Shown here: positions 5,381-12,836 of the stretch, in pieces | Layout of the letters: each line of letters begins with the position of its first letter | Numbering within the stretch: the first letter of the stretch is position 1 | Source: a virus | Reading direction: 5' to 3' (one strand) | Length of the DNA stretch: 41,808 nt | IMG/VR virus record: IMGVR_UViG_3300045135_001558 | Location: 1-41,808 of that record | Made by a program: the position numbers and the translations under genes | Notes under the pieces: model-generated | What the model saw: the letters and a program-made list of their open reading frames with translations, nothing else | Databases searched by the model: none | Told to the model about the DNA's origin: nothing

Positions 5381-5438
5381 CGTTTTGTTTTTTCTTTTGC
5401 TTGCTTTTTTTCGCTGAAAAAAATTTCCCAACAAAACG
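5381..5438. promoter_or_regulatory. Nested stem-loop in the 5001-5587 non-coding region
   Basis: CGTTTTGTT (5381-5389) pairs with AACAAAACG (5430-5438), perfect over 9 bp, and inside it TTTTTTT (5405-5411) pairs with AAAAAAA (5417-5423) around CGCTG. The surrounding non-coding stretch (5001-5587) shows no convincing gene; its left part has a GC-rich patch and its right part is very AT-rich. The structure could be an unwinding element or a leader RNA. Confidence 0.55.
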
Positions 5439-5457
5439 AAAAAGTTAGGTGTCGTAC

Positions 5458-5577
5458 AGTATATACTTAGTAAATTTACTAAGTAAAATTTACTAAGTAT
5501 TTTTTTTGTTTTTACTAAGGTATTTTTAAAGGACTTTCTAAAAAGTAATTACTTAGTAACTTTACTTAGTATATACT
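5458..5577. repeat. TTTACTAAGT operator-like array between two AGTATATACT decamers
   Basis: AGTATATACT occurs at 5458-5467 and 5568-5577, exactly 110 bases apart. Between and overlapping them are six half-sites: ACTTAGTAA (5465), TTTACTAAGT (5475 and 5489), TTTACTAAGG (5511), ACTTAGTAA (5551) and ACTTAGTAT (5565). The first two form the perfect 20-bp palindrome ACTTAGTAAATTTACTAAGT (5465-5484). The array ends 10 bases before the HNH gene, so it likely controls the rightward packaging and head operon, or is an origin. Confidence 0.8.
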
Positions 5578-5587
5578 GGGGGGTCTG

Positions 5588-5899
5588 ATGAGCAGAAAGT
5601 TTGCCAAGCGTGTTCGTCTCTACGAGAAGCAGTTTGGAAAGAAGGCGGATTGGATTCGTTCCCTGCCCTGCTCTGCTTGTGGTGCTGGTGCGCCCAGTGA
5701 TCCTGCCCATATGAGGTCTAGAGGGGCTGGGGGTACAAGTGAGCATCTTGTGCCATTATGCAGGATGTGCCATATAGATCAGCACAACCGGGGCATTAAG
5801 ACGTTTTTTGCCGAGCATGGCCACTCAGACCCGCTTGAGCTTGCACAACACTACCACAAACTCTACGTCGAAGGGGGTGACAAGGATCTCGCCTTCTGA
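5588..5899 (+). CDS. HNH-type nuclease-like protein (103 aa)
   Basis: CxxC pairs at residues 28-31 and 58-61 frame His41, followed by His62 and His66 (HLVPLCRMCHIDQHN). This is the layout of a zinc-stabilised beta-beta-alpha metal nuclease. HNH proteins next to terminase genes are known to aid DNA packaging and end cleavage in several phages, so that role is inferred here. The ATG at 5588 follows GGGGGG with suitable spacing and is the first gene after the TTTACTAAGT array. Whether all catalytic residues are present cannot be judged without a structure alignment. Confidence 0.8.
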   Translation: MSRKFAKRVRLYEKQFGKKADWIRSLPCSACGAGAPSDPAHMRSRGAGGTSEHLVPLCRMCHIDQHNRGIKTFFAEHGHSDPLELAQHYHKLYVEGGDKDLAF

Positions 5900-5900
5900 G

Positions 5901-6248
5901 GTGGTAGAGGGCTCTCTAAAGCCCGTCATTATCTCAGAGGTGTTGGAGGTCATCTGGGTTGCCGTTGAGGCTTACATCGCCTCTACAGCGTCTCAGAGAG
6001 GGACTAGATCACCACTCCGGCATCTGTATGTGCCCCATGGTCCCGGTAAGGTGCGTTACACAGGCCCCACTGCTGAAGACATCCTTGAAGACTACTTGGG
6101 TGGACTGGGGTATGAGCGCGGCAGTCAGATGTGGTTTGATTTATCAAGGATTGTGATTGAGTATGCCGAGAAACGATGTGAACCCAATACAGACCCGCCT
6201 GAAGTGGTATTCTGGTGCAGACTTAACAAAATACCTTTCGAGCCATAG
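5901..6248 (+). CDS. Phage protein of unknown function (115 aa)
   Basis: The frame is open from 5808, but the protein-like part starts after the HNH stop. I suggest GTG at 5901 (AAGGAT lies upstream, spacing loose); GTG at 5877 or 5940 are alternatives. The sequence VAVEAYIASTASQRGTRSPL, then a GPTAEDILEDYLGGLGY segment, looks like a soluble alpha/beta protein. It sits between the HNH gene and terL, a common place for small packaging accessories. No family is recognised. Confidence 0.55.
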   Translation: MVEGSLKPVIISEVLEVIWVAVEAYIASTASQRGTRSPLRHLYVPHGPGKVRYTGPTAEDILEDYLGGLGYERGSQMWFDLSRIVIEYAEKRCEPNTDPPEVVFWCRLNKIPFEP

Positions 6249-6405
6249 TGCTGCAGATCTTTTAAAGAAGCATGCAATGTTGCTTATGAAGGCTCAATTG
6301 CTTTCATTAGAAGAGATGTACGAAGAGTCTGATAAATACAGGCATGCCGCTGACGACATCTTGAAATGGTTTGAGACTGGTAATGCAACAAAATCTTCTA
6401 GATAA
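6163..6405 (+). CDS. Small helical protein overlapping terL (about 80 aa)
   Basis: The start is uncertain: ATG 6163 has AAGGA about 11 bases upstream, and ATG 6277 has AAAGAAG close by and would give 43 residues. The C-terminal part is clearly protein-like and helical (SAADLLKKHAMLLMKAQLLS, then EEMYEESDKYRHAADDIL). It overlaps the end of the preceding gene in another frame and the first 23 bases of terL, which suggests translational coupling. Function unknown. Confidence 0.5.
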   Translation: MPRNDVNPIQTRLKWYSGADLTKYLSSHSAADLLKKHAMLLMKAQLLSLEEMYEESDKYRHAADDILKWFETGNATKSSR

Positions 6406-7867
6406 GATTAAATCTCTGCCCGAGGACGAGAAGGCAGAGATTTTGCGTTTGCTTGAAGAACTGAACGATGCGAAAGGTAGGGTGGATGCCCAGAAGGATT
6501 TTCTTTCGTTCGTAAAAACCGTCTGGCCTGCGTTCATTGAAGGTGATCATCACAAGGTGATGTCGGATGCCTTCAATAGAATTGCTGACGGGTCTTTGAA
6601 AAGACTCATCATCAACATGCCACCCCGGCACACCAAGTCTGAGTTCGCCTCCCACCTGTTCCCGGCATGGTATCTGGGTAAGTATCCAGACAAAAAGGTG
6701 ATTCAGACTGCCCATACAGCCGAACTAGCTGTTGGGTTTGGCCGTAAAGTCAGAAACTTGGTCGGGTCTGAAGATTATCAGGCTGTTTTTGATGCCGTAT
6801 CTCTTGCATCAGACTCCAAAGCTGCAGGACGGTGGAGTACAAACAAGAACGGAGAGTACTTCGCGATTGGTGTGGGTGGTGCGGTTACGGGTAAAGGTGC
6901 CGATATTCTGATTATTGACGATCCGCACTCAGAGCAGGAAGCCGCTCTCAACGATCCTGCCATCTACGATAAGACCTACGAGTGGTACACATCTGGACCA
7001 AGGCAGAGGTTGCAGCCCGGAGGGGCCATTTGTGTCGTAATGACGCGGTGGTCAAAAAAAGACCTGACAGGGCAGATACTTAAATCATCCATCCAGAGGG
7101 GTGGATCGGACGAATGGGAGGTTATTGAGCTTCCTGCGATCCTGCCAAGCGGCAACCCGCTCTGGCCGGGGTTCTGGCCCATAGAACAGCTTGAGGCTTT
7201 GAAGTCAGAGCTTCCGATTTCAAAGTGGTCTGCCCAGTACCAGCAAGATCCAACATCCGAAGAAGGTGCGCTGATCAAGCGCGAGTGGTGGAAAGAGTGG
7301 AAGGCGAAATCACCACCACCTTGTGAGTTTGTTATTCAGTCTTGGGACACTGCGTTTCTTGCAAAAGAAACAGCAGACTACAGTGCCTGCACAACATGGG
7401 GTGTGTTTTACGACGAAGACAAAAACTCCAACATAATTTTGCTGGATGCGTTTCAAGAAAGGCTAGAGTTTCCTGACTTGAAGGTTAGAGCATATGACAT
7501 GTATAAGGAGTTTGAGCCTGATGCGTTTGTTGTTGAAGCAAAGGCATCTGGTTCTCCTTTGATATTTGAACTCCGAAGGATGGGCATTCCTGTTAGCGAA
7601 TACACACCTAGCAGGGGTAGAGATAAAATTGCTCGCGTAAATGCAATATCTGACTTATTTTCATCAGGACTCGTCTGGGCACCTAAGACACGATGGGCGG
7701 AAGAAGTAGTTGAGCAGTTTGCCGCCTTTCCTGCCGGGGACCACGACGACCTTGTTGATGCAAGCACTCAGGCCCTGCTGAGATTTAGGCAGGGTGGATT
7801 CGTTTCTTTGGACAGTGATGAGCGAGAAGAAGAATTCTTCCGTCATCGAAGAGCAGCGTATTACTGA
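6383..7867 (+). CDS. terL: Terminase large subunit (ATPase and nuclease)
   Basis: This is the DNA-packaging motor. The ATPase half shows a Walker A-like loop MPPRHTKSE (79-87), Walker B ILIIDDP (175-181) with the following acidic residues, and the coupling motif TRW (221-223). The RNase H-like nuclease half shows SWDTAF (Asp322), VVEAKASG (Glu385) and GDHDDLVD (Asp453-456). It is 494 residues, a normal length, and matches the terminase type with the PPRHxKSE loop. I prefer ATG 6383; the annotated frame also contains an upstream TTG at 6371. It is expected to pair with TerS and dock on the portal. Confidence 0.95.
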   Translation: MQQNLLDKIKSLPEDEKAEILRLLEELNDAKGRVDAQKDFLSFVKTVWPAFIEGDHHKVMSDAFNRIADGSLKRLIINMPPRHTKSEFASHLFPAWYLGKYPDKKVIQTAHTAELAVGFGRKVRNLVGSEDYQAVFDAVSLASDSKAAGRWSTNKNGEYFAIGVGGAVTGKGADILIIDDPHSEQEAALNDPAIYDKTYEWYTSGPRQRLQPGGAICVVMTRWSKKDLTGQILKSSIQRGGSDEWEVIELPAILPSGNPLWPGFWPIEQLEALKSELPISKWSAQYQQDPTSEEGALIKREWWKEWKAKSPPPCEFVIQSWDTAFLAKETADYSACTTWGVFYDEDKNSNIILLDAFQERLEFPDLKVRAYDMYKEFEPDAFVVEAKASGSPLIFELRRMGIPVSEYTPSRGRDKIARVNAISDLFSSGLVWAPKTRWAEEVVEQFAAFPAGDHDDLVDASTQALLRFRQGGFVSLDSDEREEEFFRHRRAAYY

Positions 7868-8277
7868 TGGATGAACTACTAGAAAAACTCAGAGCTATTG
7901 GAATCCTTGCAGCCGAAAGTGCCCCGTACACAGGTCAGGCTATTTCTGGTGCCAGAACACTAGAAGCAATCAGGGATAGAGATCTGGGTGGCACTGCGCT
8001 GGGCATTCTTGGTCTTGTGCCCGGAATGGGTGGAACGCTTCGTAGGGTTGCTACAAAAAGTGGAAACTTGCGAAGGGTTGGGTCTTCATACCGACCGGGG
8101 ATGACCCAGAAACAGGCTCAACAAGCTGCGAGAGAGAGGGGGTATGAGATCAGGAAAAATGAGTTTGATGAGTTTGTTTTGACTGATTCAGAAAATCCAA
8201 ACTTTGAGTATTTTGCAGGAGACTTAGAAGACGCCGTTACAACAATGGACTTTGAAGCAAATCTGGCTGGCAGATAG
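7867..8277 (+). CDS. Small protein with Gly-rich hydrophobic segment, paralogue 1 (136 aa)
   Basis: The ATG shares a base with the terL stop (TGATG). Residues about 15-57 (GQAISGARTLEAIRDRDLGG, TALGILGLVPGMGG) form a Gly/Ala/Leu-rich helix pair that is repeated in the next gene. The rest is soluble, with a MTQKQAQQAARERGYEIRKN segment that looks like a small peptide-fold domain. This hydrophobic type is common in phage internal or host-interaction proteins. No precise function can be given. Confidence 0.65.
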   Translation: MDELLEKLRAIGILAAESAPYTGQAISGARTLEAIRDRDLGGTALGILGLVPGMGGTLRRVATKSGNLRRVGSSYRPGMTQKQAQQAARERGYEIRKNEFDEFVLTDSENPNFEYFAGDLEDAVTTMDFEANLAGR

Positions 8278-8279
8278 TA

Positions 8280-8954
8280 ATGGCAACCACCGAAAGAGAT
8301 TTGCTTGATCGCCTTGTAAACCCAGAAGATATGGGTGGTACAGCGGCTCTTTTGGGTGCCAGCTTAACTCCCGGTGTTAGTACTGCCGTTGATGCAGCAT
8401 CTGCCTTAAATGCCATTAGGAACAGGGATGCGCTTGGTTTAGGAATTTCTGCTCTTGGTTTGTTACCCTTTGTTTCAGGCACGACGATCCGAACTGGCGG
8501 TAAAGCTGCTGGAAAAGGAATTAGGTCACTTCTAGATATTCAAGATGTACATAGGGCAACAGTTAGAGATAAACCCTATAGAACGTTTGCTGATGAATAT
8601 TTTAGTGTAATTGCAGATTCAGAGGCTGGTCGGGTTGATTTTCCTTTTATGGTAAGAAGGGTTCCAAGGGGGTATCATCCACATTACGGATACGCAATTG
8701 TTCCAAAAGAAAAACAGTTTGATCTTTTTCCCTTGGTTGATTTAGAGGTTACGATACCCCCTTGGACAGGCTTAGAGGATTCGGTAGGAAGGGGAGGCAT
8801 TAGAAGTATTGGCAGGGCAGTAATAGAAGATTTTGATAAAGCAACAGGCGGGGCCTATAGGGTTGGAGACCTTATTGGGGATAGGATTACTGGCGTTCAC
8901 AGGGGCCGTGAGCATGTAATGAAATTGCCCCGAAGTTTCTTTTTTAAGCAATAA
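8280..8954 (+). CDS. Paralogue 2 with longer C-terminal domain (224 aa)
   Basis: The N-terminus (TPGVSTAVDAASALNAIRNR, DALGLGISALGLLPFVSG) aligns with the hydrophobic segment of the preceding protein, so the two arose by duplication or share a module. The C-terminal 130 residues differ, with an aromatic-rich part (MVRRVPRGYHPHYGYAIVPK) of unknown fold. It starts two bases after the upstream stop and has no obvious binding site, so coupling is likely. Function unknown; a toxin-like C-terminal domain on a shared N-terminal module is one possibility, unproven. Confidence 0.65.
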   Translation: MATTERDLLDRLVNPEDMGGTAALLGASLTPGVSTAVDAASALNAIRNRDALGLGISALGLLPFVSGTTIRTGGKAAGKGIRSLLDIQDVHRATVRDKPYRTFADEYFSVIADSEAGRVDFPFMVRRVPRGYHPHYGYAIVPKEKQFDLFPLVDLEVTIPPWTGLEDSVGRGGIRSIGRAVIEDFDKATGGAYRVGDLIGDRITGVHRGREHVMKLPRSFFFKQ

Positions 8955-8991
8955 ATTAAATTGGTCGCCATTTGGAGACAGGTAGTTTGTT

Positions 8992-11475
8992 ATGGCCGTA
9001 GATAAAAGTTTAACCGACAACGTTTTCGATCTTATCTCTTCGTTAGGTCAGCCTGAAAATGAAATTATCCTCGACCCTGTTGAGGAACAGTTTTCAGATG
9101 AGATGCTGATTATCGAAGACGATGATGGCGGCGTAACAATAGACTTCGGTGGCATTGATGTTATGGCGGGTCTCCAAGAGGCTCCATTCGATGCCAACTT
9201 GTCTGAGTACATGGAGGAAACCGATTTGATGCGGTGTGCGTCAAAGCTTGTTTCTATGTACGAAGATGACAAATCCAGCCGAAAAGACTGGGAGCAGTCC
9301 TACAAAGAGGGACTAGATCTGCTTGGCCTTGAGATGGAAGACCGCACCACTCCGTGGCCGGGAGCCTGCGGCGTTTTCCATCCACTGCTTTCTGAGTCTG
9401 TAGTTCGTTTCCAAGCCCAGACGATTCAGGAAATTTTTCCTGCTCGCGGGCCTGTTAAAACGAGGATCTGGGGCAAAACTACTCCAGAAACAATTTCTCA
9501 GGCACAGCGCGTTAAGGAGTACATGAACTATCAGCTTCTTGAGGTTATGACTGAGTATCGGTCAGAAACCGAGAAGCTGCTTTTTAGCTTGCCTCTGTCG
9601 GGTGCAGCCTTTAGAAAGATCTATTACGACCCAACCATGGGCCGTCCATGCTCAATGTTTGTTCCTGCAGAAGACTTTGTGATTTCATATGACGAGTCTT
9701 CACTGGATACTGCAGAGCGGTACACCCATGTAATGAGCAGGAGTACCAACCACATCAGAAAGCTTCAGGTAAGTGGCTTTTATCGGGATGTGGATCTTGG
9801 TCCCGCCGAAAACTCGGTTGACGTAATCAAAGACAAGTATGATGAAATTTCTGGTGTATCGTTCTCCGGGCAGGATGATGATCGCCACCAACTCCTTGAG
9901 ATGCACGTTGATTACGATCTGCCGGGATTTGAGGACCCGGATGGCATCGCGCTTCCGTATGTAATTACAATTGATAAATCGACAAGTACGATTCTTTCTA
10001 TCTACCGTAACTGGGAAGAATCTGACCCGATGCGGAAAAAGATTCATCACTTTGTTGATTATGGATATGTGCCCGGAATCGGTTTTTACAACCTTGGGCT
10101 GATCCACATGATCGGTGGGCTGGCAAAGTCTGCCACAAGCCTGCTGCGTCAGCTTGTTGATGCAGGTACGCTTTCGAACCTTCCGGGTGGACTCAAAACT
10201 CGTGGCCTTCGTATTAAGGGCGACGACACGCCGATTATGCCCGGAGAGTTCCGGGATGTGGACGTTCCGGGTGGAGTGATTAGAGACAACATTACCTTCT
10301 TGCCGTACAAAGAGCCGTCTGGTGTTTTGTACAGCCTGCTTGGAAATATTGTCGAAGAGGGCAGGCGCTTTGCTTCCATGGCTGATGTCAAGATTGATGA
10401 CATGCGCCAAGACGCTCCAGTCGGGACAACGCTTGCGATTCTAGAGCGTGCCATGAAGGTGCAGTCTGCTATTCAGGCACGAATTCACGCGAGTCTCAAA
10501 AAAGAATTTAAGATTCTTACTAGGATTATCAGAGACTACACCTCTCCGTCTTATCCGTATGAGACTGAAGAGGGTGAAGAAATCAAGCAGTCTGACTTTG
10601 ATGACCGTGTAGATATTATTCCCGTTTCCGACCCGAACGCCTCTACACTTTCTCAGCGCATTATGCAGTACCAAGCTGCGCTACAGCTTGCGGCTCAGTC
10701 ACCGAATCTTTACGACTTGCCGTTGCTCCATAGGCAGATGATGGAATTGATCGGCATTCCTAATGCAGAAGAGATTGTTCCGAACCCTGACGATATTAAG
10801 TCAGAAGATCCGGTTACAGAAAACCAGAATATGCTGCTCATTAAGCCCGTTAAGGCGTTTGAGTATCAGGACCATGAGGCTCACATTAGAGTTCACATGG
10901 TGCTCAAGAATGATCCGCAAATCGCTCAGGATGCCCAGAACACGCCAATGGGAGGAACGATTATGTCTTCCATTGATGCCCATATCCGTGAGCACCTTGG
11001 CTTTGTCTTCAGGCAGCAGGTCGAGCAGGAGCTTGGCTTCATGCTTCCGCCTGTTGGTGAGCCGCTCCCGGCTGACATTGAGAAGCGCCTAAGTGGTCTT
11101 ATTGCTGACGCGGCAGATCAGCTTCTTGGTAAAAAGCAACAGCAAGCGCAGGCACAGGCCGCCGCACAACAACAGCAAGATCCGATTGTTCAACAGCGCG
11201 AACGCGAGATTGCTATTCGGGAAATGGACGTTCAGCGTAAAGCCCAGTCCGACGCCGCCAAGATTCAGCTTGAGCAGCAGAAACTTATGGCGAAACAGCA
11301 AAAAGATGCTGTTGATGCTCAGATTAAAATTGAGCAGATGGAAAACGAAAAAATGGTTGATGTTGCAGAGCTTTCCTTGGAGCAAGCCGAGCTTGAGGCC
11401 AAGATGGGCTTAGAGCAGGAAAAGATGGAAGCAGATGGTGTTAAGTATGCCTTGGAAAAAATGATGGAGGAGTAA
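8992..11475 (+). CDS. Portal protein, P22-like
   Basis: At 827 residues it has the size of P22-type portals. The core (residues about 70-600) contains DRTTPWPGACGVFHPLLSES, the VMTEYRSETEKLLFSLPLSG segment and a late IMQYQAALQLA region, as in marine podoviral portals. The tail after residue 700 is a Gln/Ala-rich coiled coil (QAQAAAQQQQDPIVQQREREI), corresponding to the barrel of P22 portal. Twelve copies form the DNA channel at one vertex, the docking site for TerL during packaging and for the neck adaptors later. GGAG lies 15 bases upstream, somewhat far. Confidence 0.93.
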   Translation: MAVDKSLTDNVFDLISSLGQPENEIILDPVEEQFSDEMLIIEDDDGGVTIDFGGIDVMAGLQEAPFDANLSEYMEETDLMRCASKLVSMYEDDKSSRKDWEQSYKEGLDLLGLEMEDRTTPWPGACGVFHPLLSESVVRFQAQTIQEIFPARGPVKTRIWGKTTPETISQAQRVKEYMNYQLLEVMTEYRSETEKLLFSLPLSGAAFRKIYYDPTMGRPCSMFVPAEDFVISYDESSLDTAERYTHVMSRSTNHIRKLQVSGFYRDVDLGPAENSVDVIKDKYDEISGVSFSGQDDDRHQLLEMHVDYDLPGFEDPDGIALPYVITIDKSTSTILSIYRNWEESDPMRKKIHHFVDYGYVPGIGFYNLGLIHMIGGLAKSATSLLRQLVDAGTLSNLPGGLKTRGLRIKGDDTPIMPGEFRDVDVPGGVIRDNITFLPYKEPSGVLYSLLGNIVEEGRRFASMADVKIDDMRQDAPVGTTLAILERAMKVQSAIQARIHASLKKEFKILTRIIRDYTSPSYPYETEEGEEIKQSDFDDRVDIIPVSDPNASTLSQRIMQYQAALQLAAQSPNLYDLPLLHRQMMELIGIPNAEEIVPNPDDIKSEDPVTENQNMLLIKPVKAFEYQDHEAHIRVHMVLKNDPQIAQDAQNTPMGGTIMSSIDAHIREHLGFVFRQQVEQELGFMLPPVGEPLPADIEKRLSGLIADAADQLLGKKQQQAQAQAAAQQQQDPIVQQREREIAIREMDVQRKAQSDAAKIQLEQQKLMAKQQKDAVDAQIKIEQMENEKMVDVAELSLEQAELEAKMGLEQEKMEADGVKYALEKMMEE

Positions 11476-11478
11476 TGA

Positions 11479-11667
11479 ATGCCTGATACAGTTCTTGGGT
11501 CACTCAGGAAAAAGATCAGGGCTCAAATGAATGACATTGCAGATGCAATGGCTGTCGGCACCTGTGCTGATATTGAGCAATACCGAAAGATGGTTGGTAT
11601 GATTGAGGGGCTGGCTTGGGCCGAAAGAGAAATCTTGGACGCAGAAGAAAAATTAAACATGTCTTGA
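11479..11667 (+). CDS. Small helical protein after portal (62 aa)
   Basis: The ATG follows GGAGGAGTAATGA, so its binding site lies in the last codons of the portal gene and the two are coupled. It is a single helical hairpin-like protein (LRKKIRAQMNDIADAMAVGT, MIEGLAWAEREILDAEEKL). Small proteins of this type follow portal genes in many phages; their role is unknown. No metal motif or membrane segment is present. Confidence 0.75.
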   Translation: MPDTVLGSLRKKIRAQMNDIADAMAVGTCADIEQYRKMVGMIEGLAWAEREILDAEEKLNMS

Positions 11668-11675
11668 GTGTTTTT

Positions 11676-11888
11676 ATGCCTGCAAAGAAAAAGAGTGGTT
11701 CACGTTCACGAAAAACAAAATCTCGCGTTAATGAGGCTGGCAACTACACTAAGCCAGCTATGAGAAAGCGTTTGTTTAACAAAATCAAAGCGGGAACAAA
11801 GGGCGGAAAAGCAGGACAGTGGTCTGCTCGCAAGGCACAGATGCTTGCGAAAGAGTACAAAGCAAAAGGCGGAGGCTACAGAAATTAA
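11676..11888 (+). CDS. Basic GGGYR-type phage protein (70 aa)
   Basis: I chose ATG 11676 (MPAKKKSGSRSRK). The pattern NYTKPAMRKRLFNKIKAGTK, then GQWSARKAQMLAKEYKAKGG and GYR at the end, is a conserved signature I recall from many marine phages and some giant viruses. The net charge is very high and positive, which suggests nucleic acid binding or charge neutralisation inside the head. That role is inference. It stands first in a run of three small basic proteins. Confidence 0.8.
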   Translation: MPAKKKSGSRSRKTKSRVNEAGNYTKPAMRKRLFNKIKAGTKGGKAGQWSARKAQMLAKEYKAKGGGYRN

Positions 11889-12128
11889 ATGCCGAAGAAA
11901 AAAAGTCAGCAAAGCCTAGACCGCTGGACAAAACAGAAATGGCGCACAAAAAGTGGCAAACCTAGCTCGGAAACAGGGGAGCGTTATTTGCCCGAAGGCG
12001 CGATTATGGCATTGTCTGCCGAAGAGTACAACAGGACTACCGCTAAAAAACGCGAAGACACAAAGAAGGGTAAGCAGTTTTCAAGACAACCCAGAAGTAT
12101 TGCTAAAAAAACTAAGAGGCACAGGTAA
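11889..12128 (+). CDS. Basic small phage protein (79 aa)
   Basis: It begins right after the previous stop. The segment SLDRWTKQKWRTKSGKPSSE, then TGERYLPEGAI, is a recurring signature of small marine-phage proteins and is Lys/Arg-rich throughout, ending in KKTKRHR. It is probably expressed with the portal genes. DNA binding is plausible from charge only. No binding site is obvious upstream. Confidence 0.75.
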   Translation: MPKKKSQQSLDRWTKQKWRTKSGKPSSETGERYLPEGAIMALSAEEYNRTTAKKREDTKKGKQFSRQPRSIAKKTKRHR

Positions 12129-12130
12129 AA

Positions 12131-12319
12131 ATGGCGAAGGGTGTAAACCACTACCTAAAAGATGGTACCGTGTGGCGCAAAGGCATGCACAAAATGCCGA
12201 ATGGAGAGCTGCACACCAACAAAACTCACACCAAGACGAGCCAAAGGTTGTTTCATTTTGCTGAGTTGAATGATAAAGCAAAAATTAAAGCTAGGTCTTC
12301 AAGTAGAAAAAAATCTTAG
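12131..12319 (+). CDS. Basic small phage protein with THKMPNG motif (62 aa)
   Basis: AGG followed by TAAAA precedes the ATG. The segment GTVWRKGMHKMPNGELHTNK, then THTKTSQRLFHF, is a conserved short signature recalled from marine phages near the portal gene. The C-terminus is Lys/Ser/Arg-rich. Its function is unknown. The His-rich central part might bind metal, but no Cys is present. Confidence 0.75.
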   Translation: MAKGVNHYLKDGTVWRKGMHKMPNGELHTNKTHTKTSQRLFHFAELNDKAKIKARSSSRKKS

Positions 12320-12405
12320 GTATTGATTTTATTTTTTAAAGTATTATTTGTTGTTTAGCAGGACGCATCGCTAGTTCGTAGCGCACTTAAAATATGGAGG
12401 TCTTA

Positions 12406-12834
12406 ATGACCACGGCACTTGAGGCCGAAGAAGTAGTTGAATCTACTGGCGTCGAAAATGACGCTACAGAGAAAGCTTTTGATGCGATTGAACCTCGCAC
12501 AGCATCACAGCTACCAGAGCCATCTGGTTACAAGATCCTGATCGCACTCCCTGAAATTGACGAAAAAACCGAAGGCGGAATTATTAAGTCCGCTAAATAT
12601 CAACACGAAGAGGCTATTGCCACGGTTGTTGGTTGGGTTATGTCAATGGGTCCAGACGCCTATGCAAGTGCTGACCGCTTTCCCAGTGGTCCGTACTGCT
12701 CCGTGGGCGACTGGGTTGTTTTTCGTGCATTTAGCGGAACACGCATCAAGATCCACGGAAAAGAGTTTCGCTTGATCAATGACGATACAGTAGAAGCCGT
12801 TGTAGAGGACCCACGCGGAATTGAGAGGGCATAG
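12406..12834 (+). CDS. GroES-like co-chaperonin
   Basis: Residues about 33-130 follow the Cpn10 layout: an N-terminal SGYKILIALPE strand, then TEGGIIKSAKYQHEEA as the mobile-loop equivalent, ATVVGWVMSMGPDAY, VGDWVVFRAFSGTRIKIHG and a C-terminal EFRLINDDTVEAVV strand. Host GroEL would supply the ring; no groEL is visible. It lies between portal and capsid genes, so it probably helps fold the capsid protein. I chose ATG 12406 because GGAGG is 6 bases upstream; ATG 12394 would place that site inside the gene. An acidic N-terminal extension of about 30 residues precedes the domain. Confidence 0.9.
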   Translation: MTTALEAEEVVESTGVENDATEKAFDAIEPRTASQLPEPSGYKILIALPEIDEKTEGGIIKSAKYQHEEAIATVVGWVMSMGPDAYASADRFPSGPYCSVGDWVVFRAFSGTRIKIHGKEFRLINDDTVEAVVEDPRGIERA

Positions 12835-12836
12835 TG

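Noticed and set aside
5001-5587. tRNA or known small RNA in the leader
   Set aside because: No cloverleaf, acceptor CCA or conserved T-loop could be found by eye on either strand.
9700-10410. 236-codon frame opposite the portal gene
   Set aside because: Antisense shadow; no binding site and no recognisable features.
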